The notes: generated by a model not told the origin, from the letters alone. A stretch of 64,000 nucleotides of DNA from Synechococcus sp. CCY 0621 (GCF_019038465.1 NZ_JAFKRH010000001.1:31064-95063), one strand, 5' to 3'; positions 19,373-28,509 are shown, numbered from the stretch's first letter. Made by a program: numbers and translations.

Positions 19373-19572
19373 TCGGCGGTCATCACCAGGAGGTGCACTT
19401 CAACACCCTTGAAGACTTCCAGACCTGGTACGGCGGGGTGCTGAACGCGGCGTCCCTCGATGCTTTCGTCAACGTACCGATCAGCGACCTGACCAGCGAA
19501 TTCCTCGTGCTGCGGGCCGGCAGCGTCCAGGCGATCCGGGTGGAGCCCATCTACGGCGCCCTCGAAGATTGA
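19330..19572 (+). CDS. Small conserved-looking hypothetical protein
   Basis: An 80-residue product with a regular alternating beta/helix pattern: 'RYAIHLFLIGGHHQEVHFNT', 'LEDFQTWYGGVL', 'FVNVPISDLTSEFLVLRAGS' and 'VQAIRVEPIYG'. It looks like a genuine small alpha/beta domain of the type common in picocyanobacteria, but I cannot name the family. It overlaps the end of the DUF1643 gene and ends 3 bases before the convergent gltX stop. Confidence 0.65.
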   Translation: MARTPRRYAIHLFLIGGHHQEVHFNTLEDFQTWYGGVLNAASLDAFVNVPISDLTSEFLVLRAGSVQAIRVEPIYGALED

Positions 19573-19575
19573 GGC

Positions 19576-21018
19576 TCAAAGGGCGGCGGCGATCCGCTCC
19601 CGGTCGCTGCCCAGCCGGTGCAGCAGCAGCCAGGTGGTGAGCAGGTCGGGCCCCTTGAGGCTGCCCAGCAGGGCGGCCCGCAGGCCCTTCATCAGCACCC
19701 CTTTCTTGACGCCGGCGGCCGTGGCGGCCTCCGCCAGCAGCCCCTGGGCGGTCTCGGCGTCGAGCGGGCCCTGCGGCAGCCGTTCCAGCAGGGCGCCCAG
19801 GGCGCCGCGGCTGCCCGGGTCGGTCCGCAGCGCCAGGGCCGCCTCGTCCGGCTCCGGCGTTGCGAAGAAGGGGGCGGCCTGGTCCACCCCGTCCGCCAGC
19901 AGGCTGAGCGAGGGCCCCAGCAGGGCGCAGAGATCCTCCTGCCAGCCGGCGTCAGCGCCTGCCCCCTCGCCCCAGCCCCGGGCCTGCCAGAGGGGCAGCA
20001 GCCGCTGGCGCAGCTCGCCGGCCGCCAGGCCATGCAGCACCTGGGCATTGAGCCAGTTGAGCTTGTCCCAGTCGAAGCGCGCCCCGGCCCGGTTCACCCG
20101 CTCGAAGGAGAACACCGCCGCCGCCTGCTCGAGGCTGAAGCGCTCGCCGATCCCCTCCGGCGGCGACCAGCCCAGCAGGGTCATGTAGTTGACCAGGGCC
20201 TCGGCGGTGTAGCCCATGGCGCGGAAATCGCCCACCGAAGTGACGCCATCGCGCTTGGAGAGCTTGCGGCCCTCCTGGTTGAGGATCAAAGGGGTGTGGG
20301 CGAACAGGGGCGGGGTCAGCCCCAGGGCGGCGTAGAGCAGCAGCTGCTTGCCGGTGTTGGCGATGTGGTCCTCGCCGCGGATCACGTGGCTGATGGCCAT
20401 GGCGGCGTCGTCCACCACCACCACCAGGTTGTAGAGGGGGTCGCCGATGGCGCTGGCGGGCGCCCGGCGGGCGATCACCATGTCGCCACCCAGGTCGCCG
20501 CCCGCCCAGCGCATCTCCCCCCGCACCAGGTCGTTCCAGGTGATGGTGGAGCCGTCATCGATGCGGAAGCGGATCACCGCCTCGCGGCCCTCGTCGATGT
20601 AGGCCTGCTGCTGCTCGGGGCTGAGGTTGCGGTGCAGGTTGTCGTAGCGGGGGGCCCGGCCCTCGGCCTGCTGGCGCTCCCGCATCGCCGCCAGCTCGGC
20701 GTCGCTGGCGAAGCAGCGGTAGGCATGGCCGCTGGCGAGCAGCTGCTCGATCGCGGTCCGGTGGGCCTCGATGCGCTGGCTCTGCACCACCGGCTCCTCG
20801 TCCCAGGTGAGGCCCAGCCAGCGCAGGCCATCGAGGATGTTCTCGGTGTACTCGGCCTTGGAGCGTTCCCGGTCGGTGTCCTCGATGCGGAGCAGGAAGG
20901 CGCCCCCCAGGTGGCGGGCGAACAGCCAGTTGAACACCGCCGTGCGGGCGGTGCCGATGTGCAGGGTGCCGGTGGGGCTGGGGGCCAGCCGAACGCGTAC
21001 AGGAACCGTTGCGGGCAC
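19576..21018 (-). CDS. gltX: Glutamyl-tRNA synthetase
   Basis: A 480-residue class I synthetase with '[20 protein letters not shown]' (HIGH motif) and '[11 protein letters not shown]' (KMSKS equivalent), and a C-terminal anticodon-binding helical cage. It supplies Glu-tRNA for translation and, in cyanobacteria, for tetrapyrrole synthesis through HemA and HemL; hemL is also in this window. GTG 21018 is preferred because the longer frame to 21069 would run into the tRNA-Asp gene. The tRNA lies 24 bases upstream on the same strand. Confidence 0.95.
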   Translation of the reverse strand: MPATVPVRVRLAPSPTGTLHIGTARTAVFNWLFARHLGGAFLLRIEDTDRERSKAEYTENILDGLRWLGLTWDEEPVVQSQRIEAHRTAIEQLLASGHAYRCFASDAELAAMRERQQAEGRAPRYDNLHRNLSPEQQQAYIDEGREAVIRFRIDDGSTITWNDLVRGEMRWAGGDLGGDMVIARRAPASAIGDPLYNLVVVVDDAAMAISHVIRGEDHIANTGKQLLLYAALGLTPPLFAHTPLILNQEGRKLSKRDGVTSVGDFRAMGYTAEALVNYMTLLGWSPPEGIGERFSLEQAAAVFSFERVNRAGARFDWDKLNWLNAQVLHGLAAGELRQRLLPLWQARGWGEGAGADAGWQEDLCALLGPSLSLLADGVDQAAPFFATPEPDEAALALRTDPGSRGALGALLERLPQGPLDAETAQGLLAEAATAAGVKKGVLMKGLRAALLGSLKGPDLLTTWLLLHRLGSDRERIAAAL

Positions 21019-21042
21019 GGAAGCGGCTCCAGATGGTGAGAA

Positions 21043-21116
21043 CGGGACTGACGGGGCTCGAACCCGCAACTTCCGCCGTGACAGGGCGGTGCTCTAACCG
21101 ATTGAACTACAGTCCC
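21043..21116 (-). tRNA. tRNA-Asp (GTC)
   Basis: The minus strand folds as a 74-base tRNA with a 7-bp acceptor stem (GGGACTG / CAGTCCC), anticodon loop CTGTCAC giving anticodon GTC, T-loop GGTTCGAGCC, and a G discriminator base as expected for aspartate. CCA is not encoded. It lies directly upstream of gltX on the same strand. Confidence 0.95.
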
Positions 21117-21277
21117 AGACCGACGTTCGAGGCTCGAATCGCCCCGAGGGGTGGATCCGGCGCCGATGGGCGATCGCGACGGCGCTGACGCCGACCAAGG
21201 AAGTATCCATCGTCACCCGTCCCACCGTCAACGCCCTCATGCTCCGGTTGACGAGGGGTTGGGGCGACGTCGGCCAC

Positions 21278-21305
21278 ACAAAAAGCCCCGTGCAGGGCAC
21301 GGGGC
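21278..21305 (-). terminator. Rho-independent terminator
   Basis: On the minus strand GCCCCGTGC-CCT-GCACGGGGC forms a perfect 9-bp stem with a 3-base loop and is followed by TTTTT. It lies 45 bases after the stop of the 62-residue protein gene, so it should end that transcript. Confidence 0.85.
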
Positions 21306-21350
21306 CGTAGGCGCTTGACGGTGCTGAGGGGCGCCGGAACGCCCAAGCCC

Positions 21351-21539
21351 TCAGGGGCGGAAGCCGGCGGGTTCAATCAGGCGCACCTGATTGCCCCGGG
21401 CGGTGAATTCCCGCCCCTGGTCGCTCTGAACCACGACCCGACCTCCGGATTTGACCCGGATCACCCGGGCCCGAACCCAGCCAAGGGCCGCTGATTCCAG
21501 CACCTTGACCACATCACCGGGCTGTAGATCCAACTCCAT
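21351..21539 (-). CDS. Small beta-rich hypothetical protein
   Basis: A 62-residue product, 'MELDLQPGDVVKVLESAALG' followed by 'VRARVIRVKSGGRVVVQSDQ', with the alternating hydrophobic pattern of a small beta-barrel (SH3- or KOW-like). The ATG at 21539 is used because upstream in-frame codons run into the tRNA-Trp gene. It sits 36 bases after tRNA-Trp and ends just before a strong terminator, so it is probably the last gene of the rplS-tRNA-Trp transcript. The function is unknown. Confidence 0.7.
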   Translation of the reverse strand: MELDLQPGDVVKVLESAALGWVRARVIRVKSGGRVVVQSDQGREFTARGNQVRLIEPAGFRP

Positions 21540-21575
21540 GTCCGGAACCACGAAACTGCAAATGGGACCATCGAA

Positions 21576-21648
21576 CGCGCCGTGGAGGACTTGAACCCCC
21601 GACATCAGGTTTTGGAGACCTGCGTTCTACCAACTGAACTAACGGCGC
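21576..21648 (-). tRNA. tRNA-Trp (CCA)
   Basis: The minus strand gives a 73-base tRNA with acceptor stem GCGCCGT / ACGGCGC, D-arm AGTTCAGTTGGTAGAAC, anticodon loop CTCCAAA (anticodon CCA), T-loop GGTTCAAGTCC and discriminator G. CCA is not encoded. It lies 65 bases downstream of rplS on the same strand. Confidence 0.95.
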
Positions 21649-21713
21649 AAGGCGATGGTCCCTGGAAAGCGTGAAAGGGAGACGCGGGCAATGAAATCCC
21701 GAGAAACCAGGCT

Positions 21714-22208
21714 TCAGCGATCGAAGCGCTGTTTGACGCGAGTGGCTTTACCCACCCGGTCACGCAGATAGAAGAGCTTCGCCCGACGCACCTTACCGCG
21801 CCGCTCCACCTTCACGGAGGCGACCTGGGGGCTGTGAAGCATGAACACCCGCTCCACGCCGATGCCCTGGAAAATCCGGCGCACGGTGATGGTCTGGTTG
21901 AGGCCGCCGTGGCGCTTGGCGATCACCACGCCCTCGTAGGGCTGCACCCGTTCCTTGTTGCCTTCCCGGATCCGCACGCCCACCTTGACGGTGTCGCCCA
22001 CGTAGATCTCGGGCAGGTCGCTCTTCAGCTGGGCCGCCTCGAACTCGTCGATCAGGGCCCGGGCGCTGAGCTTGCCGGTGGTCACCTTCACCGTCGTAGC
22101 AGCAGTGGCCATCACGGTTTCAGTCGCAGTTTCCGCTTCCACCGACTGGGGCTCCGCGTCTGGGGTTTGTGGGTCCACTTCCGTGGACGGATCGATCTCG
22201 GTTGCCAT
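21714..22208 (-). CDS. rplS: 50S ribosomal protein L19
   Basis: The C-terminal 115 residues are a standard L19: '[20 protein letters not shown]', '[20 protein letters not shown]', '[20 protein letters not shown]' and '[20 protein letters not shown]'. A Thr/Glu/Ala-rich N-terminal extension of about 45 residues precedes the domain. ATG 22208 is preferred over an upstream start at 22241. L19 sits at the interface of the 30S and 50S subunits. tRNA-Trp follows on the same strand. Confidence 0.95.
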   Translation of the reverse strand: MATEIDPSTEVDPQTPDAEPQSVEAETATETVMATAATTVKVTTGKLSARALIDEFEAAQLKSDLPEIYVGDTVKVGVRIREGNKERVQPYEGVVIAKRHGGLNQTITVRRIFQGIGVERVFMLHSPQVASVKVERRGKVRRAKLFYLRDRVGKATRVKQRFDR

Positions 22209-22250
22209 CCCTGTTCTCGGAGCGCCAGGCCAAACCAACACCTTACCGCC

Positions 22251-22613
22251 TCAGGTGACCCCCTTCCCCCCAGGCCGCCGCCAGCCCCGCCGCAGCCGCT
22301 CCCAGGCCATGAACCCTCCGGTGACGAGCATCCACAGAAGCCCCAGGCCGTTGAGCAGCACGTAAACCGTCTCGCCCACCTCACCCACCCATCCCTGGAG
22401 CCATTCGCCCTCGTGCAGCACCATCAGCGGATGGGCCTGGTCCCGGCTCAGCCCGCCCCAGTCGCGCAGCAGTCGGTAGCCCACCCCCGTGACGGCCGAG
22501 AGCAGCAGGGGGGCGAGCACCAGCGGCGCCAGCCAGGCATGGGCCTGCCGCAGGCGCACGCCCCAGGAGGTTGCGGCGGGGCGTGAGGGTGCGGCCGGGG
22601 TGGCTTTTGACAC
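22251..22613 (-). CDS. Small membrane protein with two transmembrane helices, PepSY-associated type
   Basis: A 120-residue product with two hydrophobic segments, 'WLAPLVLAPLLLSAVTGVGY' near residue 27 and 'VYVLLNGLGLLWMLVTGGFM' near residue 85. They flank a short extracytoplasmic stretch with 'HPLMVLHEGEW'. The 'RQAHAW' before helix 1 and the His in the loop resemble PepSY-associated membrane proteins, some of which are linked to iron or haem metabolism. The GTG at 22613 is preferred over 22673, which would overlap the divergent map gene. The family call is tentative. Confidence 0.6.
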   Translation of the reverse strand: MSKATPAAPSRPAATSWGVRLRQAHAWLAPLVLAPLLLSAVTGVGYRLLRDWGGLSRDQAHPLMVLHEGEWLQGWVGEVGETVYVLLNGLGLLWMLVTGGFMAWERLRRGWRRPGGKGVT

Positions 22614-22676
22614 GGTGAACCGACGGCGGGAGGGACGCCATTGATAACTTGAATGTCCGGCTCCGACTCCCACCGC

Positions 22677-23537
22677 ATGAACCTGTTCGCCGATCTGCTG
22701 GCCAGCACCAACGGCGTCAAGGGCGGTGGCACCCCTCTCACCCAGGCCGGCCCTCGCATCCAGAAGGGCCGCCGCGGTGTCGAGGTGAAATCGGCGCGGG
22801 AGATCGCGATCATGCGCCAGGCCAGCCGCATCGTGGCCACGGTGCTACGGGACATCATCGACATGGCCGCCCCGGGCATGACCACCGGCGACCTCGACCG
22901 CCACGCCGAAACCCGCATCCGCGCCATGGGGGCCACCCCCAGCTTCAAGGGCTACCATGGGTTCCCGGCCAGCATCTGCGCCAGCATCAACAACGAGGTG
23001 GTGCACGGTATCCCCAGCGCCAAACGGGTGATCAAGGCCGGCGACCTGGTCAAGATCGACACCGGCGCCTACTTCGAGGGCTTCCATGGCGACAGCTGCG
23101 TCACCCTCTGCGTCGGTGAGGGGGTGCCCGAGGAGGCCCGCCGCCTCAGCCGGGTGGCCCAGGAATCCCTGATGCAGGGCCTGGCCACGGTCAAGGCCGG
23201 CAGCACCCTGCTGGAGCTGGCCGGCGCGGTTCAGGACCACGTTGAGGCCCACGGCTACGCCATCGTCGAGGACTACACGGGCCATGGCGTCGGCCGCAAC
23301 CTGCACGAGGAGCCCTCGGTGTTCAACTACCGCACCAGGGATCTGCCCAACATGCAACTGCGTGCCGGCATGACCCTGGCAGTGGAGCCGATCCTCAATG
23401 CCGGCAGCAAGGCCTGCCGCACCCTCAAGGACCGCTGGACCGTGGTGACCGTGGATGGCAGCCTCTCGGCCCAGTGGGAGCACACGATCGTCGTCACCTC
23501 CGACGGCTGCGACATCCTCACCGACCGCGATTTCTAG
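22677..23537 (+). CDS. map: Methionine aminopeptidase, type I
   Basis: Removes the initiator Met from nascent proteins. The 286-residue product carries the five metal ligands in their usual motifs: '[16 protein letters not shown]' (two Asp), '[13 protein letters not shown]' (His), 'LAVEPILN' (Glu) and 'QWEHTIVV' (Glu). The N-terminal extension of about 40 residues before '[12 protein letters not shown]'-like sequence is typical of the cyanobacterial form. ATG 22677 ([10 protein letters not shown]) fits that N-terminus; ATG 22653 would add 8 residues. Confidence 0.93.
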   Translation: MNLFADLLASTNGVKGGGTPLTQAGPRIQKGRRGVEVKSAREIAIMRQASRIVATVLRDIIDMAAPGMTTGDLDRHAETRIRAMGATPSFKGYHGFPASICASINNEVVHGIPSAKRVIKAGDLVKIDTGAYFEGFHGDSCVTLCVGEGVPEEARRLSRVAQESLMQGLATVKAGSTLLELAGAVQDHVEAHGYAIVEDYTGHGVGRNLHEEPSVFNYRTRDLPNMQLRAGMTLAVEPILNAGSKACRTLKDRWTVVTVDGSLSAQWEHTIVVTSDGCDILTDRDF

Positions 23538-23558
23538 GCCCGTCCAACCCTGCCGCCC

Positions 23559-24275
23559 TCACGGCCGCCGCAGCAGGCCCACGTAGGCCCAGCGGCCCAG
23601 GGTGGCCAGCGGCATCAGCAGGTAGGTGAGCGGGTTCGGCGTCACGATGATCAGGCTGCAGTTCCAGTCGGCCTGCCTCAGGATCTCGCCCGCTACCCAG
23701 TCGGCCCCCATCACCCCCACGGGGTTGAGGGCGGAACGGAACGGCCCCAGCACCAGCCGCCGCAGCCGCAGGGTTGGCGCCAGGGCTGGCGCCCGCAGGC
23801 TGAGCAGCTGGCCCAGCAGCCGCTTGCTGATCTCATACAGGGGGCTCACGGCCGGCTGGATCTCCGCTTCCGAGGTGTTCACCCAAACCTCCGCCCGCCG
23901 CGCCCCCTCCCGCCTCAGCGCAACCGCGGCGAACAGTTCCAGTAACCGCCAGGCGCTCAGGGCGTTCACCTCCAGGGAACGGCCGGTCGCCTCGGCGCTG
24001 CAGTCGCCATGGACGTTGATGCCGTGGTTGATCACCAGCACGTCCACCTGCTCGAGCAGGGGTTCCAGGGCTGCCTCCTGGCCCACCTGCCAGTGCACCT
24101 GGCGCAGGGGGATCGGCTGCCCGTCCGGGCCGGCCAGCTGCAGCGGCGCGCTGCTGTGGCAGAGGGCGATCAGCTGGGCTCCGCGGCCGTGGAAGCGGCG
24201 CAGCAGGGCCTGGCCCAGGGCGCCGCTGGCCCCGGTGACGGCCACGGTGAGGGAGTCGGTCGACGGGGCCGGCAT
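23559..24275 (-). CDS. Short-chain dehydrogenase/reductase family protein
   Basis: A 238-residue Rossmann protein with 'LTVAVTGASGALGQALLRRF' at the N-terminus, 'LVINHGINVHGD' (like the SDR 'NNAG' segment), 'VNTSEAEIQP' and 'YEISKRLLGQLL' (Tyr-x3-Lys catalytic pair). A hydrophobic C-terminal segment 'PLTYLLMPLATLGRWAYVGL' could anchor it to membrane. The substrate is unknown. It is divergent from the DRTGG-domain gene, with 63 bases between the starts. Confidence 0.8.
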   Translation of the reverse strand: MPAPSTDSLTVAVTGASGALGQALLRRFHGRGAQLIALCHSSAPLQLAGPDGQPIPLRQVHWQVGQEAALEPLLEQVDVLVINHGINVHGDCSAEATGRSLEVNALSAWRLLELFAAVALRREGARRAEVWVNTSEAEIQPAVSPLYEISKRLLGQLLSLRAPALAPTLRLRRLVLGPFRSALNPVGVMGADWVAGEILRQADWNCSLIIVTPNPLTYLLMPLATLGRWAYVGLLRRP

Positions 24276-24338
24276 GGGCTTGCAGTGGACGTGCTGCCTA
24301 GATTGCCCCGCACCTGCAGGACCCGGCGAGGTCACCCC

Positions 24339-25445
24339 ATGTCCATCCCCCTGCTGATCGGCTCCTGTGAACCCTTCAGCGGCAAGTCGGCGGTGGTGCT
24401 CGGTCTTGGCCGCCAGCTCACACGCGCGGGCGTGCCGCTCGCCTTCGGCAAGCCGCTGGTCACCTGCATGGACGATCCGCTCGACAACTTTCCTGACGCG
24501 GCGCCGGACAACCCCCTGCTCGATCCCGATGTCCGCTTCATCGGCGACACCCTCGGACTGTCCCAGGACCAGCTGATCCCGTCGCTGCATGTGATGGATC
24601 CGGCGACGGCCCGGGAGCGTCTGCTGGCAGGGGACCTGACCCCCGGGGAAGGGCTGACGCTGCTGCAGCGGCGCATTCACGACGACGCCGATCGCCTGGT
24701 CCTGCTCGAAGGGGCCGGCAGCCTCAGCGAAGGCCAGCTCTACGGCCTGGGTCTGGTGCAACTGGCCCACGCCCTGCAGGCGCCGGTGCTGCTGGTGCAT
24801 CCCTGGAGCGACAGCCGCAGCGTCGATGCGTTGCTCGAAGCCAGGCGCCAGCTGGGCGATCTGCTGGCTGGTGTGGTGCTCAACGCCGTGCTGCCCGACA
24901 TGGTGCCGGAGGTGCGGGAGGCGGTGCAGCCAGCCCTGGAGCGGCTGGGCATCCCGGTGCTGGGCGTGATGCCCCGCAGCCCCCTGTTGCGCAGCGTCAC
25001 GGTGGAGGAGCTCGCCCGCCGCCTCGAGGCCACCGTGCTCTGCTGCCACGACGGCCTCGACCTGCTGGTGGAGACCCTCTCGATCGGCGCCATGAATGTC
25101 AATTCGGCGATGGAGTTCTTCCGGCGCCGCCGCAACATGGCCGTGGTCACCGGCGCCGACCGCACCGACATCCAGCTGGCGGCCCTGGAGGCCTCCACCC
25201 AGTGCCTGATCCTCACCGGGGCCGGTGAGCCGCTGCCCCAGCTGATCAGCCGGGCCGAGGAACTGGAGGTGCCCGTGCTCAAGGTCGACCACGACACCCT
25301 CACCACCGTGGAGGTGATTGATGCCGCCATCGGCCATGTGCGCCTGCACGAAGCGGTGAAGGCCACCTATGCGATCCGCCTGGTCGAGGAGAACTGCCAC
25401 TTCGAACGGCTGTTCGGCCGGCTGCGCCTGGCGGTCCATGCCTGA
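24339..25445 (+). CDS. P-loop and DRTGG-domain protein, phosphotransacetylase N-terminal-like
   Basis: The 368-residue product starts 'IPLLIGSCEPFSGKSAVVLG', a dethiobiotin-synthetase-like P-loop (SGKS). It carries 'LVLLEGAGSLSEG' near residue 128. A DRTGG domain begins near residue 215 with 'LVETLSIGAMNVNSAMEFFR', followed by 'AVVTGADRTDIQLAALEAST'. The same architecture forms the N-terminal part of long phosphotransacetylases, but the catalytic acyltransferase domain is absent here. A regulatory or sensing role is likely. The next gene, a DprA-like protein, follows 39 bases downstream on the same strand. Confidence 0.8.
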   Translation: MSIPLLIGSCEPFSGKSAVVLGLGRQLTRAGVPLAFGKPLVTCMDDPLDNFPDAAPDNPLLDPDVRFIGDTLGLSQDQLIPSLHVMDPATARERLLAGDLTPGEGLTLLQRRIHDDADRLVLLEGAGSLSEGQLYGLGLVQLAHALQAPVLLVHPWSDSRSVDALLEARRQLGDLLAGVVLNAVLPDMVPEVREAVQPALERLGIPVLGVMPRSPLLRSVTVEELARRLEATVLCCHDGLDLLVETLSIGAMNVNSAMEFFRRRRNMAVVTGADRTDIQLAALEASTQCLILTGAGEPLPQLISRAEELEVPVLKVDHDTLTTVEVIDAAIGHVRLHEAVKATYAIRLVEENCHFERLFGRLRLAVHA

Positions 25446-25484
25446 GGGCGCTGCTAGTTTCAGGTCGTTGGTTGTCGATAACGG

Positions 25485-25997
25485 GTGACCCGGTCCCTAG
25501 ATCTTCCGGCACTGGACCGGATCGATACGCTCGCCCAGGAGCTGGCCATGCTCCAGGACCGGGGCAAACGCAGAATCGCTTTCCTCGGCAGCCGCCATGT
25601 GCCGGTGGTATCCATCCATCTGGTGGAGCTGGTGGCCCGCTCCCTGGCCCAGGAGGGCCACAACCTGATCACCTCCGGTGCCCAGGGGGTGAACGCCGCC
25701 GTGATCCGCAGCGTGTTGGAGGTGGATCCGGCCCGGCTCACCGTGCTGCTGCCCCAGAGCCTGGAGCGCCAGCCCGGTGAATCCCGCAGCCAGTTGGAGC
25801 GGGTGCTGCATCTGGTGGAAAAGCCTGAGAACGATGAGCTGCCCCTGCCCATGGCCAGCAGCCTCTGCAACCAGGAGATCATCAACCGCTGCGACCAGCT
25901 GATCTGCTACGCCTTCCACGACAGCGAAACGCTGCTCTCCAGCTGCCGCACCGCCGAAGACATGGGCAAGGTGGTCAGCCTGATGTTCTTCGATTAG
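25485..25997 (+). CDS. DprA/LOG-like Rossmann protein
   Basis: A 170-residue product with 'KRRIAFLGSRHVPVVSIHLV' and 'HNLITSGAQGVNAAVIRSVL', the nucleotide-binding strands of the SMF/DprA and LOG superfamily, and a later 'NQEIINRCDQLICYAFHDSE'. Cyanobacterial relatives are often labelled DNA recombination-mediator protein A, but this short form lacks the extra domains of true DprA. Its role in transformation is therefore not demonstrated by sequence. The GTG start at 25485 is 39 bases after the DRTGG gene. Confidence 0.7.
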   Translation: MTRSLDLPALDRIDTLAQELAMLQDRGKRRIAFLGSRHVPVVSIHLVELVARSLAQEGHNLITSGAQGVNAAVIRSVLEVDPARLTVLLPQSLERQPGESRSQLERVLHLVEKPENDELPLPMASSLCNQEIINRCDQLICYAFHDSETLLSSCRTAEDMGKVVSLMFFD

Positions 25998-26005
25998 CCA
26001 GCCGT

Positions 26006-26452
26006 CTAACCCAGCGACTCCTGGCGCGGCAGCACCTGCAGCCGCGTTCCCTCCCGGCCCATCACCGTCACCTGGGTGCCGGGGGGTAGGAGCTGGTCGG
26101 GCGCCAGGTTCTGGGCGGCCCAGCTCTGGCCCTGCCAGCGCACCCGGCCCTCGCCATTGGCATCGAAGGCCGTGGTCACCTCCGCCAGCTCGGCCCGGGC
26201 ACCCGGGGGGATCGTGCGCGCCTGGCGCCCCGCCGACCAGCGCCGCATCCAGCCGTAGCCGGCCCCCACCAGAGCGCCGAACAGCAGCACCTGAACCAGG
26301 GGCGGCACGATCGGTACCAGCACGGCCACCAGCGTGAGCAGCAGGGCGGCCACGGCGCCCACCAGCAGCAGGCCGTCGGCGTCGGCGCCCACCAGCTCCA
26401 GCAGCAGCAGCACCCCCGCCAGGGCCAGCCAGAGGATCGGGGGAGCGGGCAT
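26006..26452 (-). CDS. NfeD-like membrane protein
   Basis: A 148-residue protein with two or three transmembrane helices ('PPILWLALAGVLLLLELVGA', 'LLLVGAVAALLLTLVAVLV', 'LVQVLLFGALVGAGYGWMRR'). A C-terminal OB-fold follows ('EGRVRWQGQSWAAQNL', 'GTQVTVMGREGTRLQVLPR'). This is the short NfeD1b-type architecture, normally partnered with a stomatin/SPFH protein. Such a partner is encoded divergently 101 bases away. The pair is thought to act in membrane microdomain organisation. Confidence 0.88.
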   Translation of the reverse strand: MPAPPILWLALAGVLLLLELVGADADGLLLVGAVAALLLTLVAVLVPIVPPLVQVLLFGALVGAGYGWMRRWSAGRQARTIPPGARAELAEVTTAFDANGEGRVRWQGQSWAAQNLAPDQLLPPGTQVTVMGREGTRLQVLPRQESLG

Positions 26453-26553
26453 CGGCAGGGGGGCGAAGGGTTGGTGGCCAGGACAACGAACGCAACGGCA
26501 GCGTTGGCCTTCGCTCCCATCCTGCCTAGCGTGGCTCCAGTGAAGAAGCCTGC

Positions 26554-27468
26554 ATGGAAGCGCTCATCATTCCGGTGCTGGTGGTGCTGGCCGGCCTGGG
26601 CATCAGCGGCGTCAAGGTCACCAGCAGCAGCCGCTCGATGCTGGTGGAGCGCCTCGGCAAGTACGACCGCGAACTGCGCCCCGGCCTCTCCCTGGTGATC
26701 CCCGGCCTGGAGCGGGTGGTGAGCCACGAATCGCTGAAGGAGCGGGTGCTCGACATCCCCCCCCAGCAGTGCATCACCCGCGACAACGTCTCGATCGAAG
26801 TGGATGCGGTGGTGTACTGGCAGCTGCTCGAGCATGCCCGCGCCTACTACGGCGTCGACAACCTGCAGGCGGCGATGGTCAACCTGGTGCTCACCCAGAT
26901 CCGGGCCGAGATGGGCAAGCTCGACCTTGACCAGACCTTCACCACCCGCCAGGAGGTGAACGAAACCCTGCTCAAGGAGCTGGATCAGGCCACCGATCCC
27001 TGGGGCGTCAAGGTGACCCGCGTGGAACTGCGCGACATCCAGCCCTCCCAGGGGGTGCAGCAGGCGATGGAGCAGCAGATGACCGCCGAGCGGGAGAAGC
27101 GGGCGGCGATCCTGCGCTCCGAAGGGGAGAGGGAATCCCAGGTGAATGCGGCCCGGGGCCGGGCTGAGGCCCTGGTGCTCGATGCCAAAGCCAAGCAGGA
27201 GGCCGTGCTGCTTGATGCCGATGCCCAGGCCAAGCAGCAGTTGCTGCTGGCCAAGGCTCGGGCCGAGTCGGCCACCCAACTGGCCGCGGTGATCGAGGCC
27301 CATCCGGCGGCCGCCGAGGGCCTGCGGTTGCTGCTCGCCAAGGACTGGATGGCGATGGGCCAGCAGATGGCCGCCGCCCATGGGGGATCGGTGCTGATGG
27401 TGGACCCCCAGAGCCCGGCGTCCTTGCTGGCGGCCCTCAAGGGGCTACAGGAGAAGGGCGGCAGCTGA
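26554..27468 (+). CDS. SPFH/stomatin family membrane protein
   Basis: The 304-residue product has one N-terminal hydrophobic segment ('ALIIPVLVVLAGLGISG'). The SPFH domain follows: 'MLVERLGKYDRELRPGLSLV', 'RVLDIPPQQCITRDNVSIEV', 'LTQIRAEMGKLDLDQTFTTR' and 'WGVKVTRVELRDIQP'. A long Ala/Glu/Lys coiled coil (about 175-245) follows, as in paraslipin/QmcA-type proteins. It probably oligomerises at the membrane together with the NfeD-like protein encoded divergently. Confidence 0.9.
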   Translation: MEALIIPVLVVLAGLGISGVKVTSSSRSMLVERLGKYDRELRPGLSLVIPGLERVVSHESLKERVLDIPPQQCITRDNVSIEVDAVVYWQLLEHARAYYGVDNLQAAMVNLVLTQIRAEMGKLDLDQTFTTRQEVNETLLKELDQATDPWGVKVTRVELRDIQPSQGVQQAMEQQMTAEREKRAAILRSEGERESQVNAARGRAEALVLDAKAKQEAVLLDADAQAKQQLLLAKARAESATQLAAVIEAHPAAAEGLRLLLAKDWMAMGQQMAAAHGGSVLMVDPQSPASLLAALKGLQEKGGS

Positions 27469-27469
27469 C

Positions 27470-27958
27470 TCAGCTGCGCAGCACCGCCCGCAGGCCTTCG
27501 GAATACAGCAGGGCGGTGCAGAGAATCCCGCCGGCCCAGCAGAGGCTGCGCACAGGCGGCAGGTTGGCCACATAGGCCGCCAGGTAGCCCAGGCGCAGGG
27601 CCGGGTGCAGCAAGGCCGCCAGCGCCAGCCAGGGGGAGGCCGCCAGTACGCCAGGGGCCACCACCAGGCACAGCAGGCAGGCCGGCGCGTGCAGGGTGAA
27701 GGCCTCGAAGCTGTTCTGGTGGGCCCAGTTGGCCCGCTTGCCCCAGGCCGGCAGCCGCTCGAACATCGCCCGCGGCGCGGCCAGGTCGGAGGGTTTGAAA
27801 TCGGCCTGGGAGCGGGCGGCCCCCAGGGGGATCAGGCTGAGCACCACCACGGCACCCGAGAGCACCAGCGACCAGGCGAAGGGCCCACCCGCCGCCGCCG
27901 GCAACACCGGCAGGGCGATGCTGGCCGCCAGAAGGGAGCTGGGCAGGGAGAAGGTCAT
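27470..27958 (-). CDS. MAPEG family membrane protein
   Basis: A 162-residue, four-helix membrane protein with the MAPEG signature 'RANWAHQNSFEAFTLHAPAC' near residue 76. The family is related to microsomal glutathione S-transferases, and many bacterial members have no known substrate. The stop lies 1 base from the convergent stomatin stop. The start is 59 bases from the divergent yajQ start. Confidence 0.85.
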   Translation of the reverse strand: MTFSLPSSLLAASIALPVLPAAAGGPFAWSLVLSGAVVVLSLIPLGAARSQADFKPSDLAAPRAMFERLPAWGKRANWAHQNSFEAFTLHAPACLLCLVVAPGVLAASPWLALAALLHPALRLGYLAAYVANLPPVRSLCWAGGILCTALLYSEGLRAVLRS

Positions 27959-28017
27959 CGGAACGGGGCCGCAAGGTCTCTTTTCTAGGCTGGCGCTGCC
28001 TTGCCTTCGCCTGCCCC

Positions 28018-28509
28018 ATGGCCGACAGCTATTCCTTCGACGTCGTCTCCGACTTCGACCGCCAGGAGCTGGTGAATGCCGTCGACCAGGTGCGCCGTGA
28101 GGTGGGCCAGCGTTACGACCTCAAGGACTCGGCCACCGAGATCGACGTGGAGGAGGCCAGCCTGACGATCACCACCGCCAGCGACATGACCCTCGACGCG
28201 GTGATGGACGTGCTGCGGCAGAAGGCCACCAAGCGCAACCTATCGCTGAAGATCTTCGATCTGCAGACCCCCGAGCCGGTGGGCGGCAACCGGGTCAAGC
28301 AGGTGGTGAAGCTGCGCAAGGGCCTCAGCCAGGAGCTGGCCAAGAAGCTCAGCAAGCTGGTGCGTGACCAGATCAAGAAGGTGACCGTGGCGATCCAGGG
28401 CGAGAGCCTGCGCGTCACCGGCAAGAACAAGGACGACCTGCAGCAGGTGATCACGCTGCTGCGCGCTGAGGATCTGGAGGTGCCGCTGCAGTTCGAGAAC
28501 TACCGCTGA
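28018..28509 (+). CDS. yajQ: YajQ-family nucleotide-binding protein
   Basis: The 163-residue product is full length for the family, with 'SYSFDVVSDFDRQELVNAVD' at the start, 'EVGQRYDLKDSATEID', 'KATKRNLSLKIFDLQTPEPV' and 'DQIKKVTVAIQGESLRVTGK'. It ends in 'QFENYR'. Relatives bind RNA/tRNA or cyclic di-GMP and act as regulators in other bacteria. Its role here is not shown. The last 59 bases overlap the end of the convergent secreted-protein gene. Confidence 0.93.
   Translation: MADSYSFDVVSDFDRQELVNAVDQVRREVGQRYDLKDSATEIDVEEASLTITTASDMTLDAVMDVLRQKATKRNLSLKIFDLQTPEPVGGNRVKQVVKLRKGLSQELAKKLSKLVRDQIKKVTVAIQGESLRVTGKNKDDLQQVITLLRAEDLEVPLQFENYR

Noticed and set aside
21117..21277. Possible small RNA between tRNA-Asp and the terminator.
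   Set aside because: No promoter or stable fold was evident by eye. The terminator is explained by the upstream 62-residue protein gene.
24276..25439. A long minus-strand frame extending the SDR gene upstream across the DRTGG gene.
   Set aside because: It is the antisense shadow of the DRTGG protein. The SDR fold begins at the ATG at 24275.
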